Shown: positions 33,163-46,985 of the stretch, in pieces
Position numbering within the stretch: position 1 is the first letter of the stretch
Layout of the letters: each line of letters starts with the position of its first letter
Source: Porogramme epimiltina
Taxonomy: Eukaryota; Basidiomycota; Agaricomycetes; Polyporales; Polyporaceae
Direction: 5' to 3'
DNA: 64,000 nt
Assembly (NCBI GenBank): GCA_900155495.1
Contig: FTLJ01000454.1
Location: 56,226-120,225 of the forward strand
The notes under the pieces: model-generated
The model's input: only the letters and a program-made list of their open reading frames with translations
What the model was told of the DNA's origin: nothing
Databases searched by the model: none
Translations under genes and position numbers: made by a program

Positions 33163-35311
33163 ATGTCGCCTGTACTATCTCTTCTCGTCTACTTGTTAGG
33201 CATCTCTGCCGCGCTGGGAGTGCCTTTGCACTCGCAGGTGCCTTCGGTAGCCTCGTTCGAGGCATCGGGCGGGACATTCCAGCTTTCGCCCCACGTCCAA
33301 ATAGTGGTGGATGAAACCTATGCACACTACGGCACTCCGTCCCTCCTTGACTTCGCGAAGACGTTCCAACAAGACCTCAAAGAAGTTGTAAAATATGTCA
33401 ATTCTATATCGCTCTCAACGTCGTCGGATACGTCTTCAAGTACCGGGATCGGCGTCTCGACCATTACCCTCACCCTTGACACATCCTTGAGGTACTCACT
33501 GTACAACGGGGATGCAACGGGCGAGGGCTACGACTTTCGAATCAACCGCGACGCGTATATTATCGAAGCTTCTGCGCCCATCGGTGTCTGGTGGGGGACA
33601 AGAACTCTTCTGCAACAAGCAGCTCTCCAGCTCGCACAAGGGGCAGAAACCGTTTCTTTTCCTATGGGACATGGGTCCGACTCTCCTGGATGGGAAGTAC
33701 GCGGTTTTATGCTCGATGCCGGAAGACACTGGTTTGAGAGTTCATTTTTAGGTCAGTGTGTAATTAAAAAGTAGTGACATATGCTCAATGTGACCACGCC
33801 CCGCAGGAGATCTCTGCGTCTATGCCTCTTTCTTTAAGCTGAACGAGCTTCACCTCCACGCCTCGGACAATCTTTGGAATCCAGCATTTTTATACGGGGA
33901 GGGTAACGAGGCCTGGAAGAACCTATATGCCGCCTTTCGATTCCAGCCCCCCGCTGGCTCCCCAATCGAGGGACTTGTGCCTCGCAAGAACGAAAGTTGG
34001 ACAAAGGAGGAGTTTATTACGATGCAGGACACATGTATGCAACACGGTGTCGCCGTCATCCCCGAGGTCGATACTCCAGGGCACTCTCTGGTCATTACGC
34101 AATGGAAACCTGAGCTCATGGAGCGTGGTGCACCCGATCACCTAAACCTCACCTACCCGGAGACGATTCCGACTATCAAGTCGATCTGGGACGAAATCCT
34201 CCCTTGGTTTACTTTTCGTGAGGTCTCGATTGGCGCAGACGAGTATGACGCCGCGCTCGCGGACGACTACATCTCGTTCGTTAACGAGATGTCGGGCTAC
34301 ATACACGACAATGCGAACAAGTCTATCCGCATATGGGGTACATACGAGCCTAGCAAAACCCTCTCCGTCTCATCAAACATCACGATCCAGCACTGGGACC
34401 TTCAAGGCGAAGACACCATCCCCGTGCAGCTCCTCGCATCCGGATACCGTGTCATCAACTCGGAGCAGGCCTTCCTGTACCTCGACGGCAAAACCTCAGA
34501 CGACGGCCAGTTCCCCCAAACGCTCGACGAGGACCTTCTCTGGGGAGGTGCGCCCGATGGCTCAGGCTGGGCCCCGAACATTTTCTCCGCGTCCGACGCG
34601 TCCAACAACACCACTCCGGACGCACCCGGGCTCCGCGGCGCGGTCTTCGCGCTCTGGAGCGACTGGGGCAACAACGCGACCACCGCGCTCGAGGCGTACT
34701 ACCAGCTCGCACGCTCCACCGCGCTCTTCGCCGAGAAGGCGTGGTCGGGCAGCGGCGTGCGCCCTGCGACGGAGCTCTCGCGCGCGCAGTTCGACGCTGC
34801 ATACCCCTTCCTGAACGCCGCCGCCCCGGGCCAGAACCTGAACCGCGTCGTCGCGCCGCGCTACGCCAACGTCGTGTTCGAGCACGCGGGAGCCGTGCCC
34901 GTGCATGGGCTGAGCACGGGCATCCCGTCCGTCGGCCCGCCGTACACCCTCTCGTTCCGTGTCAGACCGAGCGTGAACGGCGGTGGAGCGGGGACGCTGT
35001 TCTCCGACGCGGACTCTGTGCTGCACGCGCAGAACTTGACGTTCGAGGCAACAGGGCAGTTGTACGTGCTTGCGGGGGTCGCCCTCCCCGCAGAGCGGTA
35101 CACCTCCGTCGCGATCCACGCGACGAGGGACTACACGTACGCAGTCATCGACGGGGACGTGGCGACCCCCCGGTACTGGTACACACTCATGGACATCTGG
35201 GGTGAATACATGGCGCTCGGGAACATGTCGTTCGCCGCGCCGCTGGCGCAAATCGGGGGGAACGGCTTCACGGGTACGATCGGGGACATTAAGCTGACAT
35301 TGGGGGCATGA
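33163..35311 (+). CDS. Secreted GH20 glycosidase with lectin-like C-terminus
   Basis: Two exons, join(33163..33751,33807..35311), 697 residues. Signal peptide about 1-19 (SLLVYLLGISAALG). An N-terminal GH20b-like domain ends in APIGVWWGTRTLLQQ. The TIM barrel begins at GWEVRGFMLDAGRHWF and includes VIPEVDTPGHS and the catalytic Asp-Glu pair in VSIGADEYDAA (about residue 340). Near-C-terminal barrel motifs are LWGGAPDGSGW and FALWSDWGN. Residues from about 500 form a beta-rich domain (TLSFRVRPSVNGG, GTLFSDADS) of LamG type. GADEY in place of the usual GGDE is as in hexosaminidases and lacto-N-biosidases of the subgroup. It probably releases N-acetylhexosamine from chitin-derived or glycan substrates outside the cell. 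Confidence 0.88.
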
Positions 35312-35581
35312 AGGGATTTCGTATGAGGAATAGGCTGTATAATAGGGACTACGTTCCATCCGACCGCGGCGCAAGGGTCCAGGAGAGACTACGACTATTA
35401 GGTAGTGCATACTACACGCCAGGATTTGCTACAGTACAGGGCGAGCTTCCAGTCTTTACAATTAACGATCATACGCGACACAGGGGGCAGAGGGCTAACA
35501 CGACGTCAGAAACAAAGCAGCATGCGTAACAGGAGTCACATCATTATAACGTTGGGGGTATCGTTCGTTGTTCGGCGTCGT

Positions 35582-37759
35582 TCACGCCTTCCTCCGCCGT
35601 CTAGGCGGCTGGTCCGTCTCCGAGCGGCTGCTGCCTGGAGACGATTGAACTTCTCGGGTGCCATTGGCACCGTTTGCCTTCCCTTGGGCATTCGAGCTCG
35701 CTGCTGCGCGCAGCGCGCCGAAGCTCGGCCCCTGGGGAACGTACCCGCCCGTGTTCGGCCGGGCAGGGAGGCTATGGTGGGCGGGCGGGGGTGCGCCCGG
35801 TTTCGGCGGCGGGCCGTTGCGCTGTCGGTCGCCTCCGCCAGCCGACGGCGGGCCGCTGCCGTTCATTTGCGGGCGCGAGTTGTACCGCTGGTGCGACTGC
35901 TGAGGGGGCCTGCGGCCGGGCCCGTTGTTGTAGCCCGAAACTTGCACGTCGTGCAGAGCGCGGGACAGGCGGCCAGAGGCGACGATGTCTCTGATGAGCG
36001 CGCGGTGCTCGAGGGTCTACGAGGACGAGAAGGAGGGAGCGAACAGTTAGCCAGTGTAGGGGACTGATACAGCCTCCGGAAATGAACCATAGAAGACTCA
36101 CAGAGGGGGGAACTCCAAGAATAGTACCGAGAACGTTGTGGGTGGCGGGGTCGCTCTCGAGGGTGTAAGCCTGTAACTTCGCGTACGATTTCCTGAAGAG
36201 CTCCCGTATCTTCCCAATTTTACTTGTCGGCCTGCCGACATCGTTGTCTAGAAAAGGAGGTTCATCAGCGCCAAGGTGCGAGCGAGAAGCGTTTTGTGCC
36301 TACCTGGGTTCATCATACACTCGATCGACAGGCTATACGGGTTGTGCGCGTTCACCCATCCCTTGTCCTCTTTCAGCAGCAGCTTCCCCTCCTTCACACT
36401 CACCACGCTCGTCTCATAGTCGAACTCGTGCCCATAGTAGCCCAAGAAGTCGACGAGGAGCCCGCCGAGCGCGGCGCGCTCCATCGGGGCGTCGATGTCG
36501 GCCTGGGGGCGCCCGCGCGGGTTGCGCTGGAGGAAGGAGATCGCGAGGCAGACGAGGCCGTAGCTGCCGAGCCCGCTGCTCGAGGCGGTGTTGAGCGCGT
36601 GCCGGGTGAGGAGCGCCTTGAGCGCGAGCACGAGGAAGCGCAGCGCGGGCATGCGCTCGAAGAAGCCTCGTAGGATGGGCACCGCGCGGATCCCGTCCGT
36701 CGCGTTCAGGCTGATGTCGACCTTGAGCGCGCCTGGCACGGGCACGCGGGCGGAGGCGGTGTCGGTGCGTACGTGAGCATGTGGGCGGTGAGAGGTGGGG
36801 TGGAGCGGCCGCGTGAGTATGGGAAGGAGGGCTGGTGCCAGCGGGGAAGGGGGCAGATTAGACTCACCGAGGTCGGGAACGGTCTGGAAGGAGATGACGG
36901 GGACGCGCGCGCGGTGGATGACCTGCACGTACGGCGTGATGTGTGCGCTGCGCATGAGCGAAGCCAGCTGGAATAGAGAGCGCTTCCGTGTCTCGTCATC
37001 GAAGCTGGACGCCGTGGTGATCACAAGGTCCGTGTCGCTGCGGACGGACAGCAACAGGGGGAGGGTGCGGAGCAGAGTGTCAGTCAAGGGATATCCTGCT
37101 AGGGAACAAAACAAGGGACGTACGCATCGGGAAGATAGAGGTCCTGCGCGACGCTCCCGAACGTGTCGACGGTGCTCTTGGGGAACCGCCGCCGCGCGAC
37201 CTCAGAGACCTGCGCAATGACCATCGCGCGCGCGTGGCGCTCGTCGGGCGTCGGCGTCATGTAGCGGAAGAACGCGACGATCTCGTCGTGCAGCCTGTCC
37301 GACCGACACGGGGTCCCGTTCACCTCTGTCTCGCAGCTCTCAAGCAAGATGGCGACGCACCTCTGCTCCTTGCTCTCATACGCCCTAGGGGGCATGCTCT
37401 CCAGCCACGCAGCAACCCACACCTCCGCCTCCTCTTCGTCATCGAGATCGCCCTCGGCGCTCCCAACAGTGCCCTCGCCATCGCCCTTCCGCTGACCGTT
37501 CACCTGCACGCCGCCGGCGCCCTTGTTGCTCTCCCCGGCAACGCTAGCACTGGCCTCGCTCGCAATGCGTTTCCGCTTCGGTCGATTGGGCTTTTTCTTG
37601 GGGGCGGGTCGCCTCTCGGAGGACCCGACGGGGTGGATAACGGGCGGAGGAATGTTGCTGGGGCCTGCGGCAACGGCTGCGCTGGGGTCCCTGAGTGCAA
37701 TCAAGGCAGCATGAACGACTGCCACCCGCAGACTCTCCCCCAAGACTCTGTGCTCACAT
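35582..37759 (-). CDS. Non-canonical poly(A) polymerase (TRF4/Cid14 type)
   Basis: Six coding exons: complement(join(35582..36016,36102..36247,36304..36732,36868..37037,37124..37690,37758..37759)), 582 residues. The start codon itself is split AT/G by an intron, giving MDPSAAVAAGPSN. A Lys/Arg-rich disordered region precedes the nucleotidyltransferase core: FGSVAQDLYLPDADTDLV (GS plus two Asp) and KVDISLN (third Asp). The central domain includes RFLVLALKALLTRHALN and GSYGLVCLAISFLQ, with a PAP-associated segment LLVDFLGYYGHEFDYET and MMNPDNDVG. The C-terminus is Arg/Gly/Pro-rich. It should be the catalytic subunit of the TRAMP complex, which marks nuclear RNAs for exosome decay. Confidence 0.9.
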
Positions 37760-38099
37760 GGGGATTTGTGATCGATGTAGACGGTACTAACTAGCAGAGA
37801 CGTATCCAGATACGACGGAGCGAACGGGAGGCGGTGGGCGGTGCGTCGGGGTGTGTGTGTCGAGGGGAGATGATGTGCTAAGTCCAGATGTGGCGGGCGA
37901 CCACATGGGCGCCTCTTCAATTACCCATTGCTTGCAACACGGTCACGAGACCAACGCGTCCCGTGTCTCCGGAATCTCGATCATGCCTCACGTTCACTCA
38001 CGTTCAGCAGAAGCAGCAAATGACGATTGTTAATAGCACAACATTGCGAGGTGGTACATTCTAAGCACAGCAACTTCTCCAGATATCCATACACGCTTT
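37760..38099. other. Intergenic, poly(A) polymerase and enolase
   Basis: 340 bases: 5' leader of the poly(A) polymerase gene and 3' flank of enolase. Nothing else is seen. Confidence 0.5.
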
Positions 38100-39992
<1,893 letters not shown>

Positions 39993-42208
39993 ATCGATGG
40001 GGCGAGGGAGAGAGACGATGGGCCCGAGTCGCGGTCGCGCGCGCGTTCTTCTATTGCGCCGAGTTCCCACGGTGCCCCAAGCCAGACGCGGGCGCTTATC
40101 TGTATTCCATCGAAGTGAATCCCAATTTGGCACGAGCGCTGCATCTTCCTCTTCTCGGACGAGGCGCCAACCCCTCGGACGATCTTCTCCACGCTCTCGC
40201 CCCCGCCGCCGACGGCCTCGTATGAGTCTCGTCGTCGCTCGATTCGAATCCCGATGTGGCCAGCCTTTCCTCCGCAACAAGTTCGTGCCCACAAATAGCT
40301 ATCTCTCTCAGACTTATCCTATTTTCGCGAGGCTTTCAGAGAGCTTGGTAGAGCTTGGTCCTGGAAACACATCGGCCGATGCCAGGGAGACGACCCCAGC
40401 AAACTCCTGGCGAATGACTCGCCGCCGACTCATCCATGTCGCAATTCGAGTCGATGTTCCAGCGAATTGCAAAAGTTTATCGGCCCCAGGGGCCGACATT
40501 TCACGCTGCGATCTCGCATGTACACTGCCAGACAGGAAACAGTGGAAATTCGTGGGCGAGGCTGACAGTGATTATCATGAGTAGATCTAGTGGCTGGCAA
40601 CTGCTCAACAACGACAGTGGAAATCAACGTGTCGGATGACTCATGCACATGACTCAGTCTATCAGCTCATTCCGGCAGCAGCAGGCGAAAGCTTTGGGGC
40701 TAAAAAAAAAGACCGACAGCAAGAATCGAACAACGTTGCCAACGTAAGAGATAGATCATACGGCGGGAGTCTTTACCACTACGCCATTCACACATTACAT
40801 TCCCTAAGTGCACATAATATATATCAAGCTTTTTAAATGGAGTCCAATAGTGCAGGTACCCTGATGCACGTAACTGTATCACGCTCCTCCTCTTGGTGGC
40901 GTGCAGCAGTGTGGGGCAAGAGCACAGTCCAGCCACGTCATACGTACGCGAAGTGAGAACAACATGCATAGATAGCTTTCCGCGCTCGTTCAGTCACAGA
41001 CTGGAGCACTCCCGAGTCAAGAGAAAATGCGAAGTCCAAGTATCACGTGGTACCATCAGCGGGGTAATCTGAGCCCCAACCGCCCGTCTCGTTGATTTCC
41101 TCAGTCATTAGCCGCCCAACAGTGGATATCTACGTGCATATCGAGTGAATTTCTACTTCGCTTGCTTAACACTTGCTCACCACTGTATTTCCTACTGTCC
41201 TACTACAGGGATCAAAATCTCTCATAGAATCCTCTGTTTCCTGTCTGGCAGTGTAGACGACATGCCGAGCAGAACATTCGTAGGCATCTAATCCCGCGCC
41301 TGTGAGTATCTCTTCGTGCTGGGCGTAGCTCCGTGCGCACGGATAGCCCTTGGATCCGTCTATGGCCGCACCAAAAGTTCCATCGAGTTCTACTCCCAGC
41401 GGATAGACCTGGATTTTACCCTGGAAAGATTTGGATACCAGGATCAACTCCAGAGATCTGGCGCTCATGCGTCCGCCGCTGGTGATTGGGCGGTTACATA
41501 GAAACCTCTGGCTTCAAAGCGCTACTTTCGGCACCCAGCAGTGTTAAGCTATTTCGAACATTTGTTCGATGGTAATACATGGATCCGAGTGTCTCGCTAT
41601 CAAGTTCGCAGCGGGGCTAGACGTCTCTTCATAAAGCGATACACGTAGCAAGCGTTCGTAGTGGGCCCAGTGTTGCGCAGTCATACCGCCTCGGTGGGAC
41701 TCGCCGAGTAGCCAATGGGATGGCGCAGGTGTCGGGGGAGATAACAGACAGGACCTGATTAGGCAAGCCCCGCCGCCCCGCCACCGGCGCACATGGGCGG
41801 CTGGAATAGGAAGGGACTGGCAGGGTTATGGCGTCATGCCCGACTTGTCTGTCTCGGGCCTGTGACTCGCCGCTCTGACCGTGCTCCTGCGCTGGCCCAC
41901 GCCGTGCTCGAACGTGCTACGGCCTGCGTGCGCGCCAGGAACGACCCCGCTCGCTCCGGTACCACCTCGGACACCCCTCCATCCCAGCCAGCTCCCGATC
42001 CAGCGCCCCACCGTTACGGAGGCGGTGATCCTCCGCCACAGGCGGTTCGCTGCCCGACCCCGTCCGCCTTATCATCCTCCCCACGCCGTACCTCCTCTTG
42101 CTCTCTTACCACCACTATCGCCGCACCCACCAGTACACCCTGCCCCGCATTGCGACCCAACACCGCACTCATACCCACCCCATTACCTACCCTACGAGTC
42201 TCACCATA
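39993..42208. other. 2.2 kb divergent intergenic region
   Basis: Lies between enolase (minus) and the next plus-strand gene, so it contains both promoters. The ORFs in it (up to 100-200 codons) have no recognisable motif and no splice-linked continuation. No repeat or tRNA is recognised. Confidence 0.5.
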
Positions 42209-43066
42209 ATGCCCGTGTTCACGTCCCCTTCCCTCCGCCTCCGTCGCGCCACCCGCTCGACGACCGCACCTCCCAACGGCAACCAGGCCGACGCCGCCAT
42301 GCCCACGCCCCCGTCCGACGCACCCACGTCCCCCGCCGACCGCCCCACGTCCCCGGAGCAGCCCCCGCTCGAGTCCGACGCCTTCGCGCTCAAGGCCAGG
42401 CGCGCCTACGACCGCGACCGGCAGCGGACCCACCAGCGCAAGGAGCGCGCCCGCCGCGAGCTCGAGCGCTCCACGTCCCTCGCCGCCCCGCCCGTCGCCC
42501 TCGCACACAGCCGCGACGGCTCCGCCGGGCGCGAGCGCAAGGCGGACGCGGTCCGCGTGGCAGTCAACATCGACGCCGTGCGGCGCGACGGCGAGGCGTT
42601 CTGCGTGAGCCCCGTCGCGGAGATCGTCGCGGACGTCGTCGAGCGCGCCGCCCAGGCGCGCGCGGGGAGCCCGCCCACCGTCGGGCACGGCGGCGTCGAG
42701 GTGCGCCTCGCGCAGCTCGCGCGCCCCGCGAAGGCGCGCAAGAGCAAGGGTGAGTCGCGCCCCTTCTTGTCTCTGCACCCCCGCGGGGGCTCTTGTTTCC
42801 TACCCCCCTCCGCCCCCTCCTTCCCCCTCTCGTATGCACACGCACATGCTGACGCGCCTTGTCCCGCCCTCCCCGTCTTGTTGCCGCGCGCGCTAGCCGG
42901 CGAGTTCGAACTGGTGCCCGGCGTGCCCGTCGTGATCGCACTAGACGACCAAATCCCGGACGAGGCGGAGCTCGACGAGCCGTGGGAGCACATCTCGGCC
43001 GACGAACTCGACGAGAAGCGCGTCGTGCCGCCGTCGTACGCGACCGTCGTCGCGAACGCCGTGTGA
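42209..43066 (+). CDS. Hypothetical protein
   Basis: Two exons, join(42209..42749,42897..43066), 236 residues; the intron of 147 bases starts GTGAGT and ends GCTAG. The N-terminus is rich in Thr, Pro and Ser (PTPPSDAPTSPADRPTSPEQ). A strongly charged helix follows (KARRAYDRDRQRTHQRKERA). Then come a mixed region with VRVAVNIDAVRRDGEAF and a C-terminus with VPGVPVVIALDDQ, an acidic stretch and a PPSYATV motif. There is no signal peptide or membrane segment. I do not recognise the family. Confidence 0.65.
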   Translation: MPVFTSPSLRLRRATRSTTAPPNGNQADAAMPTPPSDAPTSPADRPTSPEQPPLESDAFALKARRAYDRDRQRTHQRKERARRELERSTSLAAPPVALAHSRDGSAGRERKADAVRVAVNIDAVRRDGEAFCVSPVAEIVADVVERAAQARAGSPPTVGHGGVEVRLAQLARPAKARKSKGESRPFLSLHPRGGSCFLPPSAPSFPLSYAHAHADAPCPALPVLLPRALAGEFELVPGVPVVIALDDQIPDEAELDEPWEHISADELDEKRVVPPSYATVVANAV

Positions 43067-43559
43067 GGATATCCCGCTGGCTTGAACCTTGGACCATGGA
43101 CAGCGCTTTGCGCGCACAGGCGGACTATTTCGTTCCCGCCCCCTTCGGCCTACGTATGCTAGGCTTGCTTCGCCTTTGTGGCATAAGTTATCATGATAAG
43201 TTTGAACTCGGAACGCAACATACACATAATCAACTATCCCCATATACTGTACTTGACTTGATCAATTCTTGGATAAATCCCCTCAGGTGGACTTGTACTT
43301 GTAGCCTTCTTAACCATATTCACATTCGCAGTAACGACTCATCATGACCCACGGTCCTTACTGGTTATCCACACTCGCTTCACTTGATACTTGGCTTATG
43401 CCCATGCTTGTTGTACTATTATTCGATATGTCCCCATGCTTTTATGTCGCTCAGGAGATAGAAGAATAGCATAGACAGCAGCTGCAGAACGAATGCAATA
43501 AATACATGTAGACATGTGCGGAGGCTGGATCCTGCGAACGGCTTCTACTGTGCTCGGGC
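43067..43559. other. Convergent 3' intergenic
   Basis: 493 AT-richer bases between two convergent genes; no coding feature. Confidence 0.5.
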
Positions 43560-46228
43560 TCAGAAGTTCGCTTTGCGAGTAGTGTGGATGATCGGGACGG
43601 GGTGCGCCTACAAGGGGTCGCGTTAGTAAGGCAGCGACGGCAGCATCACGAAGACAACGGACCTCGGTATTGAAGACGTATTCTGAAGTGTCAGGGTCAG
43701 CGACAAAGTGAAACATGTCAGGCCCTGAAAGCACGCACTTGATAGCGGGACGGCCGAATCGTCCTCGAACAGCAGGTACAGGTACTTCAACGTCTCGCTC
43801 TACGCAGCCACAGCTAATGTCAGCGCTCTCTCCTCCTGCTTGCTGGTCCGCAAGACCCACCATCAGGAACGTCTCCATCTTGTCCTCGTGCTCGACAGGG
43901 AGCGCGTCGACGTTGAGCACGGTCGTGTACCCGCCCTCCTCGACGCGGCAGTGGCGCTCGATCGCCTCGAAGATCTTCCACCCGTACTGCCGGTACTTGT
44001 CGTCGCCCGTGAGGCGGTACGCGATGAAGAGCGACTCGACCGTCTCCGGGCGCAGCATGTACCGTGCGTCGTACGGCGGCGGCGCGCCGGGCCTGCAAGG
44101 TGCACCATCGTTCCGGTCAGCGCTCGGCGTCCCGCAGGGGCAGGGGAAGGAGAAAGAGAAGGGAGAGAAGAGAAGGGGAGGGGGAAGACGTACCTCGCGC
44201 CCTTGATGTACCAGTCCTGCGCGACCGTGGAGCCGACGATGCCGTCGCTCGGGATGCGGAAGTGCGCGATCTCGGGCGAGAGGCCCGTCGCGGTGTCGTG
44301 CGTGCGCATGCACGTCTCGATGAGCTCCATGCCCGTCTGCCAGTCGCGCTTCCCGCTCGGCGTGAGCTGCGCGGGGCGCGGGGGGATGGAGACGGGGAGG
44401 GCGACCGCGCCGCTCGTCGCGGCGCCGAGCATGAGCGACCCGCCGAGGAAGCACGCGAGGTGATCTTGTTTCGGGGTGAGGCGCCATGAACTGGTGATGG
44501 CGATGAGCGGTGAAGGCGTCGGAGGGGATGAGGGGGACGTACATCTGGCCCTGCGGGTTCCGTTCGGGGATGAGCTCGGATGTGTAAGTCATCTGCGTGA
44601 ATTGGCCCTTGGAGATCAGGTGGTTGTGGATGCCATCCATAGCAATGTTGTACATCTACGCGAATGCTATCAGCGGAGACGTAAGCGGCTCGAGAGGGGA
44701 ACGAACCTCTTGATACACGGGTTCCGTCATGTTCTAGCTTCAGTGTTAGTCAGTGTTCTAACTTTGGTCCCCAGTACACTCACGGTCTGCAGGTACTGTT
44801 TTCTGCAGTGATTATCAGAATACGTCGAAGCTGAGTAAGATGTGGACTCACATCAGGTACTCATAGTAAGAGTCCCCTCGGGAGCCAAGCCGGATGGCAG
44901 AAAGAACGAAGCGGCCATCTTTGGGTCTGTACCACCATCAGGATACAGAAACGACTAGTGGAGACAGTGTGAACCCACTCCATGAAAATAGATGCGAGGC
45001 CTGTGGTCAATGTCGCCGCCTTGATCGTCCTCATGACCTGTGTAAGAAGTTGCTGAGCCATCTCGTCCTCCATCTTTTGCCGAGGCTTCACGCACCCTCT
45101 CCACAGCATCCCAGTAAGCATCGTTGTCGGTAAGGAAGCTCAGATACCTGAACTCAAGCTGCAGCGTCGCTACCTCCGCTGTGCTCACAAGCCCTTGGTT
45201 ATTGACATCTGAGACGCCTTCGCGTTTCTTCAAGTTGACCATCGGCAACGGAAGTCCCGACGGTGTGTCAAACGCCGGCATGATGCGGTCCGCGAGCTCC
45301 ACCGCCTTGTCAAGGAAGAGCGAGTCATCGGAGAAGTGATACGCGGAAAGTAGACCACCAAGTACACGGATAGTCGTCTGTATGCGGCGTCAAACGCGAT
45401 GACGGTATGTTAGGCACAGGAACCTATGCAGGAGAATACAGCACGGACCTCGAATGTGTTGAAATCACCATCCCGGTCCAAGTCCATCTTCGTAGCGACC
45501 CACTGCCTCGCACGCTGGTACTCCTCATCAAGGCCCATGAGGAGCATAGTGTCGATTGAGTCTACGACGGTGTAACCAATTCCGCCGGCCTCCGTGAGGT
45601 TCGTGCCCTTGTGGCTGAGAGGGTGGTATTCATCGTCCCCCATAGCATCGCGCTCTGCTTCCATTAGACACAGGCCTCGAAACCTAATAACAACCCACTC
45701 ACCGTACGCTAGCCACGCATGCTAGGAAGGGTTCTATTAGATGACAAGCCTAGCCCCGTTCACTAGACACAGCACGCTCACCTTGAATGCAGCCACAACC
45801 GCGTCTCGCTTAGGAATGTCTGCCACAAACCCTACGCTCGTAGGCACGGAGGCATATGGGTCCTCGTTGAAACCTAGGAACTCGTACACTGGGTCTGTCA
45901 CCAACGAGGGGTTCTGCGAGTCCGCAGTATCCCATGAGTCTTCACCTACTTCACCATAATAGCGTCCTCGCGACGTACCCGATACACCAGCACACCGGCT
46001 GCAGTCACCGCAAGCAGGACAAAGAGAGAGAGCAGGCTCTGCGATCCTCCGCCCGTGCCGGCCTTTCCCTTTCCATCGCCCGCGTCATTCGCCTAGAGCA
46101 AGTGAATGTCTTGCGAGTAAGCCTCCCGCGTGGATACTAGGAAGCGAGATGCGCACATTGTTGCTGTCCTTTCCGTCCGCCTTCGCCCCGCCTGCAGTGT
46201 TTCGTTTCCGCACGTTATGCTCAGCCAT
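43560..46228 (-). CDS. ER class I alpha-1,2-mannosidase (GH47)
   Basis: Sixteen exons: complement(join(43560..43607,43663..43682,43739..43799,43861..44092,44194..44490,44543..44655,44707..44733,44784..44802,44852..44926,44979..45037,45096..45377,45449..45654,45703..45721,45782..45945,45996..46092,46157..46228)), 596 residues. It begins MAEHNVRKRNTAGGAK, with a short hydrophobic anchor (SLLSLFVLLAVTAA). GH47 motifs follow in order: HAWLAYERDAMGDDEYHPLS, GGIGYTVVDSIDTMLLMGL, RVLGGLLSAYHFSDDSLFLD, LQLEFRYLSFLTDND, RLGSRGDSYYEYLIKQYLQT, LTPKQDHLACFLGGSLMLGA, YMLRPETVESLFIAYRLTGD and VFNTEAHPVPI. It trims Man9 N-glycans in the ER (quality control, MNS1-like). Three exons are 19-20 bases. The boundary at 45945/45996 is the least certain. 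Confidence 0.92.
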
Positions 46229-46677
46229 GTTGCTACCAGACTTTCCAAACTATTTGCGATTTGCCGCCTTGCTGGCCGGAAACGGGCAAGGTCAAGCTAT
46301 TCTCGTAGCGCGAACCGGCCGACGCTGTGCTCGAGTAATTGGTCGGAAAGGAGTGGTGGCAAGTTCAAACAGGCAACGTGGAGGAACAGATGGAAGTCAG
46401 GTGAGAGACGTGGCGGAGAATCCAGCCAGCGCACAGCTGGTCGGTGTGCTAAAGCAGTCTGTGGGCGCAACATGATGTGTACCGTGTGGCACGTGACGCA
46501 AATATCCGGGACGCAGCTCGGCGGCGGCGTGGCGGTTTGTTCCTCCTCCTCGAGTGGAGCACCGCAGCAGCTGCGCATTACGCGTGCATCGGGAGGCCGG
46601 TCGCCGCGGCAACCCCGCCCGAGTTCGGGGTTCGAGGGGGCCACACAGGACACACGGGGGAAATATCCAACAAATTA
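46229..46677. other. GH47 upstream region
   Basis: About 450 bases between the mannosidase ATG and the inverted-repeat element; presumed promoter. No ORF is supported. Confidence 0.5.
46669..46677. repeat. Left target-site duplication
   Basis: AACAAATTA, identical to 48574-48582 in the same orientation. The match continues for CAG on both sides, but at the left those three bases belong to the inverted repeat. Confidence 0.65.
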
Positions 46678-46985
46678 CAGGCTCCTACCCACCGCACGCT
46701 TCGAGTTGAGGGCCGATATCCGAAAGGTGGGAGAGGGCAAAATACGAAAGGCGGGGGGAGTAAGTAGCAATAACTAGAAGAGGCTTAATCAATGTTGTAT
46801 ACAATCTATCAGGTCACGTGCTAAATACTCTCAACTTTGCTGCCCTCAACTCTCAGCGACGGCTGGCACCAAACACGAACAAACCCCGGCGGATCGCCGG
46901 AAAGACGCCCAGAACGACTCCATTTGGCGAATTCCGAGCTGCCGAAAACCAGCCCGGCAAGAGATTATCGTTAATCTCTTGACTT
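46678..46985 (+). repeat. Left terminal inverted repeat
   Basis: About 310 bp matching the reverse complement of 48262-48573. The outer 46 bases are identical. The rest is about 85% alike by eye with small indels, including shared stretches around TCACGTGCTAAATACTCTC and GACGGCTGGCACCAAACACG. A short palindrome (AAGAGATTA...TTAATCTCTT, 46959-46980) lies at the inner end. Confidence 0.85.

Noticed and set aside
34562..35410. 282-codon minus-strand ORF opposite the GH20 gene
   Set aside because: Antisense shadow rich in Arg and Val with no motif.
41166..41468. 100-codon minus-strand ORF in the enolase intergenic region
   Set aside because: Isolated, without motif, signal peptide or good splice continuation.
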